In this document: positions 32,790-40,538 of the stretch, piece by piece
Layout: the number at the start of each line of letters is the position of its first letter
How positions within the stretch are numbered: position 1 is the first letter of the stretch
NCBI RefSeq assembly: GCF_903469665.1
Contig: NZ_CAGKLC010000039.1
Location: 1 to 40,538 of the forward strand
DNA from: Flavobacterium sp. UGB4466
GTDB lineage: Bacteria > Bacteroidota > Bacteroidia > Flavobacteriales > Flavobacteriaceae
DNA length: 40,538 nucleotides
Reading direction: 5' to 3'
The notes under the pieces: model-generated
What the model was told of the DNA's origin: nothing
Databases searched by the model: none
What the model saw: only the letters and a program-made list of their open reading frames with translations
Position numbers and translations under genes: made by a program

Positions 32790-34139
32790 TTAGAATCCAA
32801 GAATAAGTTTGGCTACTCCGAAGTAGAGCATAATACCAAATACGTCATTGGTTGTGGTGATAAAAGGTCCTGTTGCAATAGCGGGATCGATTTTATTTTT
32901 ATGTAAAAACAACGGCACTAAAGTTCCCAGAGTCGCTGCAAACAAAATTACTACAATCATCGAAATTGAAATGGCCATTCCTACCAGGTATTGTTGGTAC
33001 ATAATGGAATGATATCCCAGTAAAAGTAATGAAATAATAGTTCCCGAAATCATCGAAACGGTTATCTCCTTGCTAAAATATCCTCTGCTGAATTCTTTTA
33101 ATGTTCCGTTTGCCAAACCCTGCACAACGATTGCCGAAGCCTGAACTCCAATGTTACCTGCTGTCGCAGAAAGCAACGGCACAAAAATAATCAGAGTTGA
33201 ATATTTCTGAAAAGTGGCTTCGTTACCCTTTAGTACAAATGATGCCACAATTTCGATTACCATTCCAATTAAAAGCCATGGCAAACGTGCCTTGGTCAAT
33301 TCCAGAACACTATCGTTAGATTCAACGTCTTGTGTAATACCCGCTGCCAACTGATAATCTTTATCGGCTTCGTCCTTAATTACGTCTACGATATCATCGA
33401 TAGTAATTCTTCCTGCCAAACGGCCTAACTCGTCTACCACCGGAATTGCTTCTAAGTCATACTTCTGCATGATACGGGCAACTTCAACATCTTCGGTATC
33501 AACATTTACAAAATTTAACTTTCTGATGTAAATATCTCCGATCTGTGTTTTGGTAGAAGTGGTCAATAAATCTTTAAGAGACAGCCTGCCCTTCAAACGA
33601 TTCTCATCGTCAACGACATAAATTGAATGTACTCTGGAAACATTCTCGGCCTGAATACGCATTTCTTTGACACAGGTAAGAACATTCCAGTTTTCATTAA
33701 CTTTCACCAGCTCTTTTCCCATCAAACCTCCGGCAGTATTCTCGTCGTAACGCAGTAATTCGACAATGTCTTTAGCGTGCTCAACGTCGTTTAACTCAGA
33801 GATTACCTCTGCTTTAATGTCCTGCGAAAGTTCGGCGATAATATCGGCCGCATCATTGGTTTCCAGCTCATCAAGCTCTTCTGCAATCTCTTTAGGCGAC
33901 AGACGGCTTAAGATGTTTTCACGAAGATCATCTTCTAGTTCCAGAAGAATCTCGGCCGTTTTATCACTATCTAAAACCTTAAAAATATAGGTAGCATCGT
34001 CGAAATCCAGCTCGTCCAGAATTTCGGCTATATCAGCATGGTGCAAATCATTAAGTAAAATTTCAAGTTCCTTGTCATTTTTCTTAACAATGTGCTCTTC
34101 TAATTGTTGGATTAAGTCTTTGCTAACTTTGAACTCCAT
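32790..34139 (-). CDS. mgtE: Magnesium transporter MgtE
   Basis: MgtE is a Mg2+-gated channel of the inner membrane. The 449 residues show an acidic MgtE N domain (about 20-125, repeated LxxLE and DELD motifs), a CBS domain pair (about 135-255, including [19 protein letters not shown] and [19 protein letters not shown]), the connecting helix, and a C-terminal membrane domain of about five helices (280-449) with [17 protein letters not shown] and the pore-lining [17 protein letters not shown]. Its first 17 bases overlap the end of rsmA in another frame, so the two are co-transcribed and coupled. No Mg-sensing leader is visible at this junction. Confidence 0.97.
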   Translation of the reverse strand: MEFKVSKDLIQQLEEHIVKKNDKELEILLNDLHHADIAEILDELDFDDATYIFKVLDSDKTAEILLELEDDLRENILSRLSPKEIAEELDELETNDAADIIAELSQDIKAEVISELNDVEHAKDIVELLRYDENTAGGLMGKELVKVNENWNVLTCVKEMRIQAENVSRVHSIYVVDDENRLKGRLSLKDLLTTSTKTQIGDIYIRKLNFVNVDTEDVEVARIMQKYDLEAIPVVDELGRLAGRITIDDIVDVIKDEADKDYQLAAGITQDVESNDSVLELTKARLPWLLIGMVIEIVASFVLKGNEATFQKYSTLIIFVPLLSATAGNIGVQASAIVVQGLANGTLKEFSRGYFSKEITVSMISGTIISLLLLGYHSIMYQQYLVGMAISISMIVVILFAATLGTLVPLFLHKNKIDPAIATGPFITTTNDVFGIMLYFGVAKLILGF

Positions 34140-34908
34140 CGGCTTCTATTTTTTGAGTCAGTTCAATAAATTCTTCTACGCTAAGCTGTTCAGGACGTTT
34201 ATCAAAGATAGTGTCTTCTCGCAACTTATCAGTTAAATTTAATGTTTTCAAACTGTTACGTAATGTTTTTCGTCTTTGCTGAAAAGCCGTTTTCACTACT
34301 GTGAAAAACAATTTTTCTCCACAAGGAAGACTATAATCTTCCTTTCGGGTCATTCTCATCACACCCGACTTCACCTTGGGCGGAGGAATAAAGACGTTTT
34401 CATCTACTGTAAACAGGTACTCTGTAGTATAGAAAGCCTGGGCCAGAACGGATAAGATTCCGTAAGCCTTTGATCCTTTTTTCTCGCAGATTCGTTCTGC
34501 AACTTCTTTTTGAAACATCCCCGAAAATTCCGGAATCTGATGTTTAAATTCTAAAGTTCTAAAAACAATCTGTGTTGAAATATTATAAGGGAAGTTTCCG
34601 ATAATAGCAAATTGCTTGTTCTCGTAAACCTCATTAATATTGTACTTCAGGAAATCCTGAGAAATAATGTTATCTTTTAATTTTGGATAATTTTCACCTA
34701 AATACGCCACCGATTCTGTGTCGATCTCGATCACGTGTGTATTAATTGGTTTGTCAAGCAAATACTTAGTCAACACACCCATCCCCGGCCCTATCTCTAA
34801 AACCTCATCATATCCGTTCAGGCTTAAGGTATCTGCAATTGCTTTGGCGATACTTTCATCCTTTAAAAAGTGTTGTCCTAAATGTTTTTTAGCTTTTACT
34901 TTTTCCAT
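34123..34908 (-). CDS. rsmA: 16S rRNA dimethyladenosine transferase
   Basis: RsmA (KsgA) dimethylates two adjacent adenines near the 3' end of 16S rRNA during small-subunit assembly. The 261 residues open with [14 protein letters not shown], followed by the S-adenosylmethionine site [16 protein letters not shown] (about 38-53) and the catalytic loop [11 protein letters not shown] (NFPY in place of the commoner NLPY). The C-terminal part has [11 protein letters not shown] and [13 protein letters not shown]. Length is typical. It overlaps mgtE by 17 bases downstream. Upstream is an element of TTAGA words that separates it from the nucleotidyltransferase-like gene. Confidence 0.97.
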   Translation of the reverse strand: MEKVKAKKHLGQHFLKDESIAKAIADTLSLNGYDEVLEIGPGMGVLTKYLLDKPINTHVIEIDTESVAYLGENYPKLKDNIISQDFLKYNINEVYENKQFAIIGNFPYNISTQIVFRTLEFKHQIPEFSGMFQKEVAERICEKKGSKAYGILSVLAQAFYTTEYLFTVDENVFIPPPKVKSGVMRMTRKEDYSLPCGEKLFFTVVKTAFQQRRKTLRNSLKTLNLTDKLREDTIFDKRPEQLSVEEFIELTQKIEADGVQS

Positions 34909-34911
34909 TCT

Positions 34912-34984
34912 CTTTTCTAGATTCTTAGATTGTCAGACTCCCTAGATTGTTAGATTATTAAAATATCGAATACTCTAACAATCA
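34912..34984. repeat. TTAGA-word inverted element between rsmA and the nucleotidyltransferase gene
   Basis: Degenerate words CTAGATTC, TTAGATTG and TCAGACTC run in phase of about 8 bases. GATTGTTAGA (34945-34954) pairs perfectly with TCTAACAATC (34974-34983) around a 19-base loop. Confidence 0.65.
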
Positions 34985-34990
34985 AATCAT

Positions 34991-35467
34991 CTACTTCTTA
35001 TTTATTTCACGAAGTTGCTGAATATCGAGTAAATCTTTAGCTCTGTTCGCTTTAATCTTACTTGTAATCAGGTCTTCCAGTGATAAAACATTCCATTTTA
35101 AAAATGTTTTATCATTAACCGTTGTTTCTTCACTATCCCTATAAGCCTCATCAAAAGTTTTATTTACCGAAAATCTGGTAATTAACTCCAAATCTAAGTC
35201 TGTAGGCGAAAATTTAACGGATATATTCTGTTCTTGTCTTTTCACATTATCAGGAAAATCATCAATTTCATACCCCATATCGTTAAAAACAAGAATCAGT
35301 CTTTTAAAATTCTCTGCTGTTGTCTCGATCCAAAAATCAACATCTGCTGAATGTCGCTGATAACCATGAAAATTAACCGCTCCTCCACCTACCATAAGCA
35401 TACGAACCTGATGTTTATTGGCTAAAGTGATAAATTCATCAATGTTTTGATTCCACAATTTTGACAT
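34991..35467 (-). CDS. Nucleotidyltransferase-fold protein (AbiEii/DUF6036-like)
   Basis: The 158-residue protein carries the nucleotidyltransferase pattern: MVGGGAVNFHGYQRHSADVDFWIE near residue 25, with the paired Asp of DVD, and a third acidic position in DLDLELITRF (about 113-122). A C-terminal SLEDLITSKIKANRAKDLLDIQQL helix is typical of AbiEii-like and related NTases. Such proteins include toxin-like enzymes that modify tRNA and metabolic ones; which applies here cannot be told from sequence. It starts one base after the stop of the 61-codon gene (TAG-G-ATG), so the two are coupled. The pair is bounded on both sides by TTAGA-word elements. Confidence 0.82.
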   Translation of the reverse strand: MSKLWNQNIDEFITLANKHQVRMLMVGGGAVNFHGYQRHSADVDFWIETTAENFKRLILVFNDMGYEIDDFPDNVKRQEQNISVKFSPTDLDLELITRFSVNKTFDEAYRDSEETTVNDKTFLKWNVLSLEDLITSKIKANRAKDLLDIQQLREINKK

Positions 35468-35468
35468 C

Positions 35469-35654
35469 CTATTTTGGTTTAATCACAATGAGAAAATTAT
35501 CTTTATTCTTATCCTCTTTATTCTTAATCGGAAACCTGCTTACCTGTTCCATCAAACGAAAAAAAGCGTAAACTCTTTCGGTTTTAGACAACTTCAGGAA
35601 ATCTTCCTGTTGCTGTTTGTTGCTTTCTTCTTTTGTTTGAAACCGAATCTCCAT
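35469..35654 (-). CDS. Small charged protein, partner of the nucleotidyltransferase gene
   Basis: A 61-residue protein rich in Lys, Glu and Gln with no membrane segment or known motif: MEIRFQTKEESNKQQQ, then LKLSKTERVYAFFRLMEQ, a predicted amphipathic helix. The reading frame has an ATG start. Its one-base spacing to the nucleotidyltransferase-fold gene is strong evidence that it is real. The arrangement of a small gene before an NTase resembles antitoxin-toxin pairs, but I recognise no antitoxin fold. A non-toxin partner or chaperone role is equally possible. Confidence 0.7.
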   Translation of the reverse strand: MEIRFQTKEESNKQQQEDFLKLSKTERVYAFFRLMEQVSRFPIKNKEDKNKDNFLIVIKPK

Positions 35655-35660
35655 CTTTTC

Positions 35661-35728
35661 TTAGATTGTTAGACTGTTAGATCGTTAGATTGTTGGATTA
35701 TTCGAAAAATCTAATAATCCAACAATCT
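35661..35728. repeat. TTAGA-word inverted element with perfect 16-bp stem
   Basis: Four words of the form TTAGAnnG follow one another in exact 8-base phase (35661-35692). The last one enters a perfect 16-bp stem (35687-35702 with 35713-35728) closed by a 10-base loop. It lies between the DUF4286 gene and the small partner gene, ending just before the DUF4286 stop. Confidence 0.75.
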
Positions 35729-35731
35729 CTT

Positions 35732-36043
35732 TTAATGTTCCGAAATCACTTCCAGCTCTGTTCTGAAAGAAAGCATTTTATCAGCGAATAATTCCAACGC
35801 TTCTCTATGAAATGCCGGTTCGTCTTCGATATAATAACGTTCTAACGTTTCTTTGCTGTCTGTAACATATTGAACAGAATAGGTAATTCCACCCATTTCT
35901 TCCTCAATCATCACTCTGACAATTCTTGCCGAAGAAAACTTTTGTGTGGCCAGAATTTCCGGTATATGTTTCTCTTGCATCCACTTTAACCATCGCTCCT
36001 GAACGCTCTCGTGTATATTGGTAGTAACGTTGTAAATAATCAT
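35732..36043 (-). CDS. DUF4286 family protein
   Basis: A 103-residue cytosolic protein matching DUF4286, a Bacteroidota family with a ferredoxin-like (dimeric alpha-beta barrel type) look: MIIYNVTTNIHESVQERWLKWMQE, then SARIVRVMIEEEMGGITYSVQY, then a terminal helical REALELFADKMLSFRTEL. No catalytic residues are known. From memory it usually lies between the TPR gene and rsmA in flavobacteria. Here the nucleotidyltransferase pair sits between it and rsmA. It is flanked on both sides by TTAGA-word elements. Confidence 0.88.
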   Translation of the reverse strand: MIIYNVTTNIHESVQERWLKWMQEKHIPEILATQKFSSARIVRVMIEEEMGGITYSVQYVTDSKETLERYYIEDEPAFHREALELFADKMLSFRTELEVISEH

Positions 36044-36053
36044 TTTTTCTTTC

Positions 36054-36176
36054 TAGATTGTTAGACTTCTTAGACTTCTTAGAATGTTAGATTAATGCTT
36101 ATTAAACTTAGATGCTGAGATATTTTGAGATCTAAACAATCTAAGTGATCTAAAATCTAAGAAGTCTAATGAGCTA
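36054..36176. repeat. TTAGA-word inverted element between the TPR and DUF4286 genes
   Basis: The left arm contains a tandem ACTTCTTAG unit; its TTAGACTTCTTAGA (36061-36074) is the exact complement of TCTAAGAAGTCTAA (36156-36169). Further co-linear matches extend both arms. The right arm abuts the stop codon of the TPR gene. Confidence 0.75.
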
Positions 36177-36178
36177 AA

Positions 36179-37960
36179 TTATAAATTCTTGTCTCCTCTT
36201 AACTCCCGGTATTTTTTTCTGGCATCAACAAAGTAAATACTGTCCTGATGATTAAAAATTACCTTCTCATATAAAGGCTTTGCCTTTTCTGCATTATGCA
36301 ATTCGTCGTTGTAAATTTCTGCAGAGAAAAACAAGGCTTCGTCGATATAAATTCCGTCACCATGATAGTCAATAATCTGCTGGTACTGCGCCAAAGCTGA
36401 GGTGTAATCCTTCAGGCTTTCGTAAATTTTACCTAAACGCAACATTGTAACAGCTTCAATTTCCTGCCCTTTAAACGTTTTCAATATCCCTTGAAACTGA
36501 GCTATTGCTTCCTGCTTTTTATTCTGATACATCAAAAAATCACCTTTGGCAAACTGCTTCAAAGCGGTTTGTGTTGAATCGGCAACTGTATTGTCGTTGA
36601 TCAGTAAAAAATACTCGAGTGCATCATTGGCAATTAATTGCGTATTTGCCGCCTTCAATTCTTTAAACTGTTTCAAAGCCCACTCGAAATCACCTTTGTA
36701 ATAACTTGTTTTGGCGGCTTTCAAACTCGCTTCATGCGCCATTACATCATTCTTCAAATCCAATTGAATTTGCGAATAATAAATAAGTGCCTGATTGAAC
36801 TTCTCTTCTAAAAGCAGAATGTCTGCCAGTTCCATTTTCGCATCTGCCTGCTGATAGGCATTCAGATTTAATTCCAGCGCTTTTTTAATAATATCCTTAC
36901 CTTCTTCTGTCTTTTTGAGACTAAATGCCAGGAAATGTGCCTGAATTATTTGCAAAGATAAGGTAAAAGGAGTTATTTCATAGGTTATGAGCAATTGTTG
37001 TAGTTCGGAATTGATTAATGGATACTCTTTTTCCTGCGCTTTATCGATTTTTATCTGCATCAAAGACGAATTTGTCTGAATGAGTAAATCACGATCTTTA
37101 GTCGTCTGAAGAATAAAATTAAAAATTTCCTCTGCTGTGTCAGTGTCATCTTCATTTAACGCAAATTGTCCCAGATTAACAATGCTTGAGAGTGATTCCG
37201 GGTCGCGTTTGTAAATTGCTTTTTCCTGAATAAAGGCTTTACCGAATTCTTTCTGCTGTACATAAAACCAACTCAGATAATGATTCCAAAACACATCCTG
37301 ATCTTTTTGTGTTCTCAGAATCAAAGCTTTTCGCATCGCATCTTTAAAAGCGGTATTATCCGTTTCACCGTTCATGAAACGAGACAGCTGTGTCTGTATT
37401 AAATTTGCGTTCTGTGGATTTTTGTACGATTCTGTCAGCAGAAGATCAATCATCTGGTCCGTCTGCCCTAACTGTCCGTACAACATTCCGATTTGAAAAT
37501 TGAAATTATAATTCGGCTGAATTGACATGGCGGTCTGATAGGCTCGTAATGCATACTCAAGCAATACTTTTTTCTCAAAAGAATTACCAACTCCGTAAAC
37601 ATCATTCGGATTGGTTTTAATCTTTTCGATCGCCTGTTCGTAGTAACTTTTGGCTTTCGCATCGTTTTTCTGCAGTTGGAAATTATACCCTAACTCTACT
37701 AAAAAAACGCCTTGTTTGTATTTGTTGTAACGATCCTGAATTACTTTCTGTGCAGTGTCAAACTGCTGCAACTGCTGATAACAGTCAATTGTTCTTAAAA
37801 AATATTGTGTATTGGACGGCGAACTGTTTAAAAGTTCTTCGTAACTGATTTTAGCTTTTTCAAAATCACCTTTATCGTAATAATACTGCGCAAGCTGTTC
37901 ATTCTGTGAAAATGCAAAAGCAGACCAGAATAAGACGATATAGATGATGCTGTTTTTCAT
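36179..37960 (-). CDS. Exported tetratricopeptide repeat protein
   Basis: The 593-residue product has a signal peptide (cleavage after FAFSQ, residue 19) and is helical throughout with many TPR units, for example YYDKGDFEKAKISYEELLN (about 27-45), YGVGNSFEKKVLLEYALRAY, LEEKFNQALIYYSQIQ, LKDYTSALAQYQQIIDYH and LHNAEKAKPLYEKVI near the end. It is likely a periplasmic protein-interaction scaffold. No enzymatic motif is visible. It is transcribed in the same direction as lgt and serS upstream, separated from lgt by a CAGT-word element, and from the DUF4286 gene by a TTAGA-word element. Confidence 0.92.
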   Translation of the reverse strand: MKNSIIYIVLFWSAFAFSQNEQLAQYYYDKGDFEKAKISYEELLNSSPSNTQYFLRTIDCYQQLQQFDTAQKVIQDRYNKYKQGVFLVELGYNFQLQKNDAKAKSYYEQAIEKIKTNPNDVYGVGNSFEKKVLLEYALRAYQTAMSIQPNYNFNFQIGMLYGQLGQTDQMIDLLLTESYKNPQNANLIQTQLSRFMNGETDNTAFKDAMRKALILRTQKDQDVFWNHYLSWFYVQQKEFGKAFIQEKAIYKRDPESLSSIVNLGQFALNEDDTDTAEEIFNFILQTTKDRDLLIQTNSSLMQIKIDKAQEKEYPLINSELQQLLITYEITPFTLSLQIIQAHFLAFSLKKTEEGKDIIKKALELNLNAYQQADAKMELADILLLEEKFNQALIYYSQIQLDLKNDVMAHEASLKAAKTSYYKGDFEWALKQFKELKAANTQLIANDALEYFLLINDNTVADSTQTALKQFAKGDFLMYQNKKQEAIAQFQGILKTFKGQEIEAVTMLRLGKIYESLKDYTSALAQYQQIIDYHGDGIYIDEALFFSAEIYNDELHNAEKAKPLYEKVIFNHQDSIYFVDARKKYRELRGDKNL

Positions 37961-37975
37961 ATTTTAGCTTTTTTT

Positions 37976-38072
37976 TCAGTGTTCAGTGACAGTTTATAGT
38001 CACAGTTCTCGATCTCCGTTTGCAGTCGCAGTTTACATTATTCAACGTAGACCGAGACTGAGAACCGCGAAT
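37976..38072. repeat. CAGT-word element between lgt and the TPR gene
   Basis: Words such as CAGTGACAG, CAGTCGCAG and CACAGTTCTC run through the spacer. CAGTTCTC-type sequence (about 38003-38018) is answered in inverted order by GAGACTGAGAACCG (38054-38067). Arms are imperfect. Confidence 0.55.
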
Positions 38073-38077
38073 GAAAA

Positions 38078-38902
38078 CTAAATAAGAACATTCTTCTTAG
38101 ACTTCCAGACAATCAGTCCCAGACCTATCAAAATAAAAGGAATACTCAATATTTGCCCCATGTTAATAAGCATACTATTTTCGAAAGCTTCCTGATTTTC
38201 TTTGAAAAACTCAATTATAAATCGCGCCAGAAACAGTAACATCAGGAAATAGCCAAAGATCAAACCATCCGTTTTTCGTATCTTCTCTGATTTGTACATC
38301 ATCAATAAAATCACAAAAATCAACAGGTAGGCAAAGGCTTCATACAGCTGTGTCGGGTGTCTTGGAATCAAATCATCTCTCTGAAAAACCACACCCCAGT
38401 TTCCATTGGTAGGTTTTCCGTAAATCTCAGAATTCATAAAATTTCCAAATCTGATAAAAGCTCCCGTTACCGGAACTCCAATTGCCATTTTATCTAAAAG
38501 CCACAGGAATTTTACTTTATACTTTCGGCAATATAAAACCATAGCGATTAGAACTCCTATTGAACCTCCATGACTAGCGAGCCCTTGGTATCCAACAAAT
38601 TTATAAACTCCCGCAACTTTTTGTATGGGCAACAGAATCTCTATAGGATGCTGTAAAAAATAGGACGGTTCGTAAAAAAAACAATGTCCCAATCTCGCAC
38701 CCAAAATGGTCCCGACGATCACATAAACCAATAAACTATCAAGATTATCGAGCGAAAGATTTTCTTTTTTGTAAATATTACGCACTATAGCGTAGCCCAG
38801 CAGTAATCCGCAGGCAAAAAAAGCGCCATAATATTTTAATGGAAAACTATCTGTAATCCAAAAAATAACGGGATCTGCGTCCCAATTTAAAATCCCTCCC
38901 AT
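38078..38902 (-). CDS. lgt: Prolipoprotein diacylglyceryl transferase
   Basis: Lgt moves diacylglycerol from phosphatidylglycerol to the lipobox cysteine of prelipoproteins, the first step of lipoprotein maturation in the inner membrane. This serves several lipoproteins encoded in this window. The 274 residues have about seven helices and the family sites: YYGAFFACGLLLGY at the start, GARLGHCFFYEP, YQGLASHGGSIGV (with the essential His), and the signature RFGNFMNSEIYGKPT near residue 151, then RHPTQLYEAFAYL. Length is typical. It follows serS across a hairpin of CAGT words. Confidence 0.97.
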   Translation of the reverse strand: MGGILNWDADPVIFWITDSFPLKYYGAFFACGLLLGYAIVRNIYKKENLSLDNLDSLLVYVIVGTILGARLGHCFFYEPSYFLQHPIEILLPIQKVAGVYKFVGYQGLASHGGSIGVLIAMVLYCRKYKVKFLWLLDKMAIGVPVTGAFIRFGNFMNSEIYGKPTNGNWGVVFQRDDLIPRHPTQLYEAFAYLLIFVILLMMYKSEKIRKTDGLIFGYFLMLLFLARFIIEFFKENQEAFENSMLINMGQILSIPFILIGLGLIVWKSKKNVLI

Positions 38903-38920
38903 CTTCCTCTTTTTTTAGTA

Positions 38921-39001
38921 TTCAGTCTCGGTTTACAGTATTCAGTCGCAGTCTCAATATTCAGTGCAATTCACTGGAAACTGAGGCTGCGACTGTAAAC
39001 C
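38921..39001. repeat. CAGT-word hairpin between serS and lgt
   Basis: GGTTTACAG (38930-38938) and CTGTAAACC (38993-39001) close a long stem. Inside it TCGCAG, CTCA and CAGTG pair in order with CTGCGA, TGAG and CACTG around a CAATT loop. The left arm carries one extra word. It starts 12 bases after the serS stop codon and could act as a terminator or processing site. Confidence 0.75.
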
Positions 39002-39012
39002 TTATTTCAATC

Positions 39013-40284
39013 TTAATTTATAATATCAAATCCACAGTATGGACGTAATACTTCCGGTACTACGATTCCTTCCGGAGTTTGGTAATTTTCTAAAATTCCG
39101 GCCAAAACTCTTGGCAATGCCAATGAACTTCCGTTTAGGGTATGTGCCAATTGATTTTTTCCGTCTTTGTCTTTGAAACGCAATTTCAAACGGTTGGCCT
39201 GAAAAGTCTCAAAGTTAGAAACTGAGCTGATTTCTAACCAACGATCCTGTGCCGTTGAAAACACTTCAAAATCATAAGTCAAAGAAGATGTGAAGCCCAT
39301 ATCACCCCCACACAAACGTAAAACACGGTATGGTAATTTTAATTCTTTCAAAATGTCTTTTACGTGTTCGACCATTCCGTCTAATGCTTCATAAGACTTA
39401 TCCGGGTGCTCCACACGTACAATTTCTACTTTGTCGAACTGGTGCAAACGATTCAATCCACGCACGTGAGCTCCGTAAGAACCTGCCTCACGACGGAAAC
39501 ATGGCGTATAAGCGGTATGCAAAACCGGCAAATCGCTCTCGTTTAAAATTACATCACGAAACAAGTTCGTAACCGGAACCTCAGCGGTTGGAATCAAATA
39601 CAAATCATCAACAGTTGAATGATACATTTGCCCTTCTTTGTCCGGTAATTGTCCTGTTCCATAACCTGAAGCTTCGTTTACCAAATGCGGTACCTGAACT
39701 TCGTTGTATCCGGCAGCAGTATTTTTGTCTAAAAAGTAATTGATCAAAGCACGCTGTAAACGGGCTCCTTTTCCTTTATAAACCGGGAATCCTGCTCCAG
39801 TAATTTTTACACCCAATTCAAAATCGATGATATCATACTTTTTCACCAACTCCCAGTGTGGTTGTGCTCCTTCGTGCAGAACCGGAATATCACCTTCCTG
39901 AAAAACGTTCAGATTGTCATCTGGTGTTTTTCCTTCCGGAACAATATCAGCAGGAAGATTGGGTAAAGTGTATAATTTATTGGTTAATTCGGCGGCTAAA
40001 GCTTCTGCTTTTTCACCCAATTCTTTGCTTTTTTCTTTTAAGGAAACTGTTTTTTCTTTCAAGATTGCAGCTTTCGATTTCTCGCCAGCTTTCATCAATT
40101 CCCCTATATCTTTGGACAATTTATTAGATTCGGATAAAGTGTTGTCTAATTCTACTTGTGTTGCGCGACGGTTTTCGTCTAATTGCACCACTTCTTCCAC
40201 AACGCTTTTAGCATCGATATTTCGTTTTGCTAAAGCCTTGATTACTTTCTCCTGATTCTCTCTAATAAATGCGATTTGTAACAT
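39013..40284 (-). CDS. serS: Seryl-tRNA synthetase
   Basis: SerS charges tRNA-Ser with serine. The 423 residues show the N-terminal two-helix coiled-coil arm that grips the long variable arm of tRNA-Ser (about 27-105, KSKAAILKEKTVSLKEKSK) and a class II catalytic core. Motif 2 is FRREAGSYGAHVRGLNRLHQF-like near residue 263. A serine-binding TAEVP lies at about 231 (IPTAEVPVTN). Motif 3 is LNGSSLALPRVLAGILEN near the C-terminus. The length is normal. It is first in a run of minus-strand genes that includes lgt and the TPR gene, with a promoter match 43 bases upstream of its start. Confidence 0.98.
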   Translation of the reverse strand: MLQIAFIRENQEKVIKALAKRNIDAKSVVEEVVQLDENRRATQVELDNTLSESNKLSKDIGELMKAGEKSKAAILKEKTVSLKEKSKELGEKAEALAAELTNKLYTLPNLPADIVPEGKTPDDNLNVFQEGDIPVLHEGAQPHWELVKKYDIIDFELGVKITGAGFPVYKGKGARLQRALINYFLDKNTAAGYNEVQVPHLVNEASGYGTGQLPDKEGQMYHSTVDDLYLIPTAEVPVTNLFRDVILNESDLPVLHTAYTPCFRREAGSYGAHVRGLNRLHQFDKVEIVRVEHPDKSYEALDGMVEHVKDILKELKLPYRVLRLCGGDMGFTSSLTYDFEVFSTAQDRWLEISSVSNFETFQANRLKLRFKDKDGKNQLAHTLNGSSLALPRVLAGILENYQTPEGIVVPEVLRPYCGFDIIN

Positions 40285-40326
40285 AGCTTGTTTTTTATAA
40301 CTATTGTATTTTTTTTATAATGGAAG

Positions 40327-40362
40327 CAAATTTAAGGAAATGTTTCCTAAGATCATGACAAA
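40327..40362 (-). promoter_or_regulatory. serS: serS promoter, TTTG and TAAATTTG boxes
   Basis: On the minus strand TTTG (40362-40359) is followed after 24 bases by TAAATTTG (40334-40327). This fits the Bacteroidota -33/-7 promoter at the long end of its spacing range. The leader would be about 38 bases. Confidence 0.5.
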
Positions 40363-40392
40363 GTTGGTTCTAAAGTTATTTCGAGGCTGTAC

Positions 40393-40434
40393 CACAGAGA
40401 TTCGCAGAGAAAACACAGAGATACGCAGAGATTA
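40393..40434. repeat. Two 21-bp direct repeats with CACAGAGAT words
   Basis: Units at 40393-40413 and 40414-40434 differ at a few positions. Each contains CACAGAGAT followed by CGCAGAG. They run directly into the heptanucleotide array. Confidence 0.8.
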
Positions 40435-40538
40435 CTCTTCACTCTTTACTCTTCACTCTTTACTCTTCACTCTTTACTCTTCACTCTTCACTCTTCACTC
40501 TTCACTCTTCACTCTTCACTCTTCACTCTTCACTCTTC
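40434..40538. repeat. Heptanucleotide tandem array, 15 units of ACTCTTC/ACTCTTT
   Basis: Exactly 15 seven-base units fill 40434-40538 and the array runs off the end of the window. Units 2, 4 and 6 are ACTCTTT; all others are ACTCTTC. No reading frame is attached to it in the window. Confidence 0.95.

Noticed and set aside
39858..40255. Plus-strand open frames of 89 and 113 codons
   Set aside because: Both are antisense to serS and overlap each other; their composition mirrors the serS coiled coil.
40393..40538. Possible CRISPR-like array at the window end
   Set aside because: The units are contiguous 7-bp and 21-bp tandem repeats with no unique spacers, and no cas genes are present.

Overview
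The window is chromosomal DNA of a Flavobacterium-like bacterium (phylum Bacteroidota). The evidence is low G+C, TAnnTTTG promoter -7 boxes in front of many genes, a SusC/SusD outer-membrane pair, a protein with a type IX secretion sorting domain, DUF4270 and DUF4286 family proteins, and a one-piece OlsF-type ornithine-lipid acyltransferase. I see 33 protein genes and no rRNA, tRNA, CRISPR array, transposase or integrase.

Layout. 1-642 is AT-rich non-coding DNA ending in the glmS terminator. 643-4954 (minus) is an apparent operon read glgA-like, DUF4270 lipoprotein, glmS. It is divergent from panC-panD (5063-6276, plus), the coenzyme A precursor genes. 6446-16552 (minus) is an accessory nutrient-acquisition block. 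One group is an S74-tail-like exported protein, a 560-residue secreted glycerophosphodiester phosphodiesterase (GDPD) and a type IX-sorted protein; the other is SusC, SusD and a second exported GDPD. I read it as a candidate organophosphodiester utilisation locus. A 0.77-kb spacer holding an 18-bp palindrome separates it from the plus-strand genes: a putative esterase missing its serine nucleophile, radA, and an AsmA-like/GT51 glycosyltransferase fusion.

22-25 kb (minus) holds a Tas-like aldo/keto reductase, an OmpA-family lipoprotein and exodeoxyribonuclease III, which is divergent from olsF (plus). 27-29.5 kb (minus) holds three small membrane proteins (TM2, DUF2752, DUF4234) and a 2-hydroxyacid dehydrogenase. 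29.8-31.8 kb (plus) holds an alpha/beta hydrolase and nhaA. 31.9-40.3 kb (minus) holds proC, mgtE, rsmA, a nucleotidyltransferase-like gene with a tiny partner, a DUF4286 protein, a TPR protein, lgt and serS.

Two themes run through the window. First, TAnnTTTG boxes precede 11 transcription units. Three of them overlap or lie inside the longest possible reading frame and so argue for shorter starts (panC, xth, S74-like), and one makes panD almost leaderless. Second, many spacers from 19.8 kb onward carry elements built from degenerate 7-10 bp words, often arranged as inverted arms. The word differs between spacers but the architecture recurs. This repeat system and the GDPD/SusCD locus are the most interesting content.
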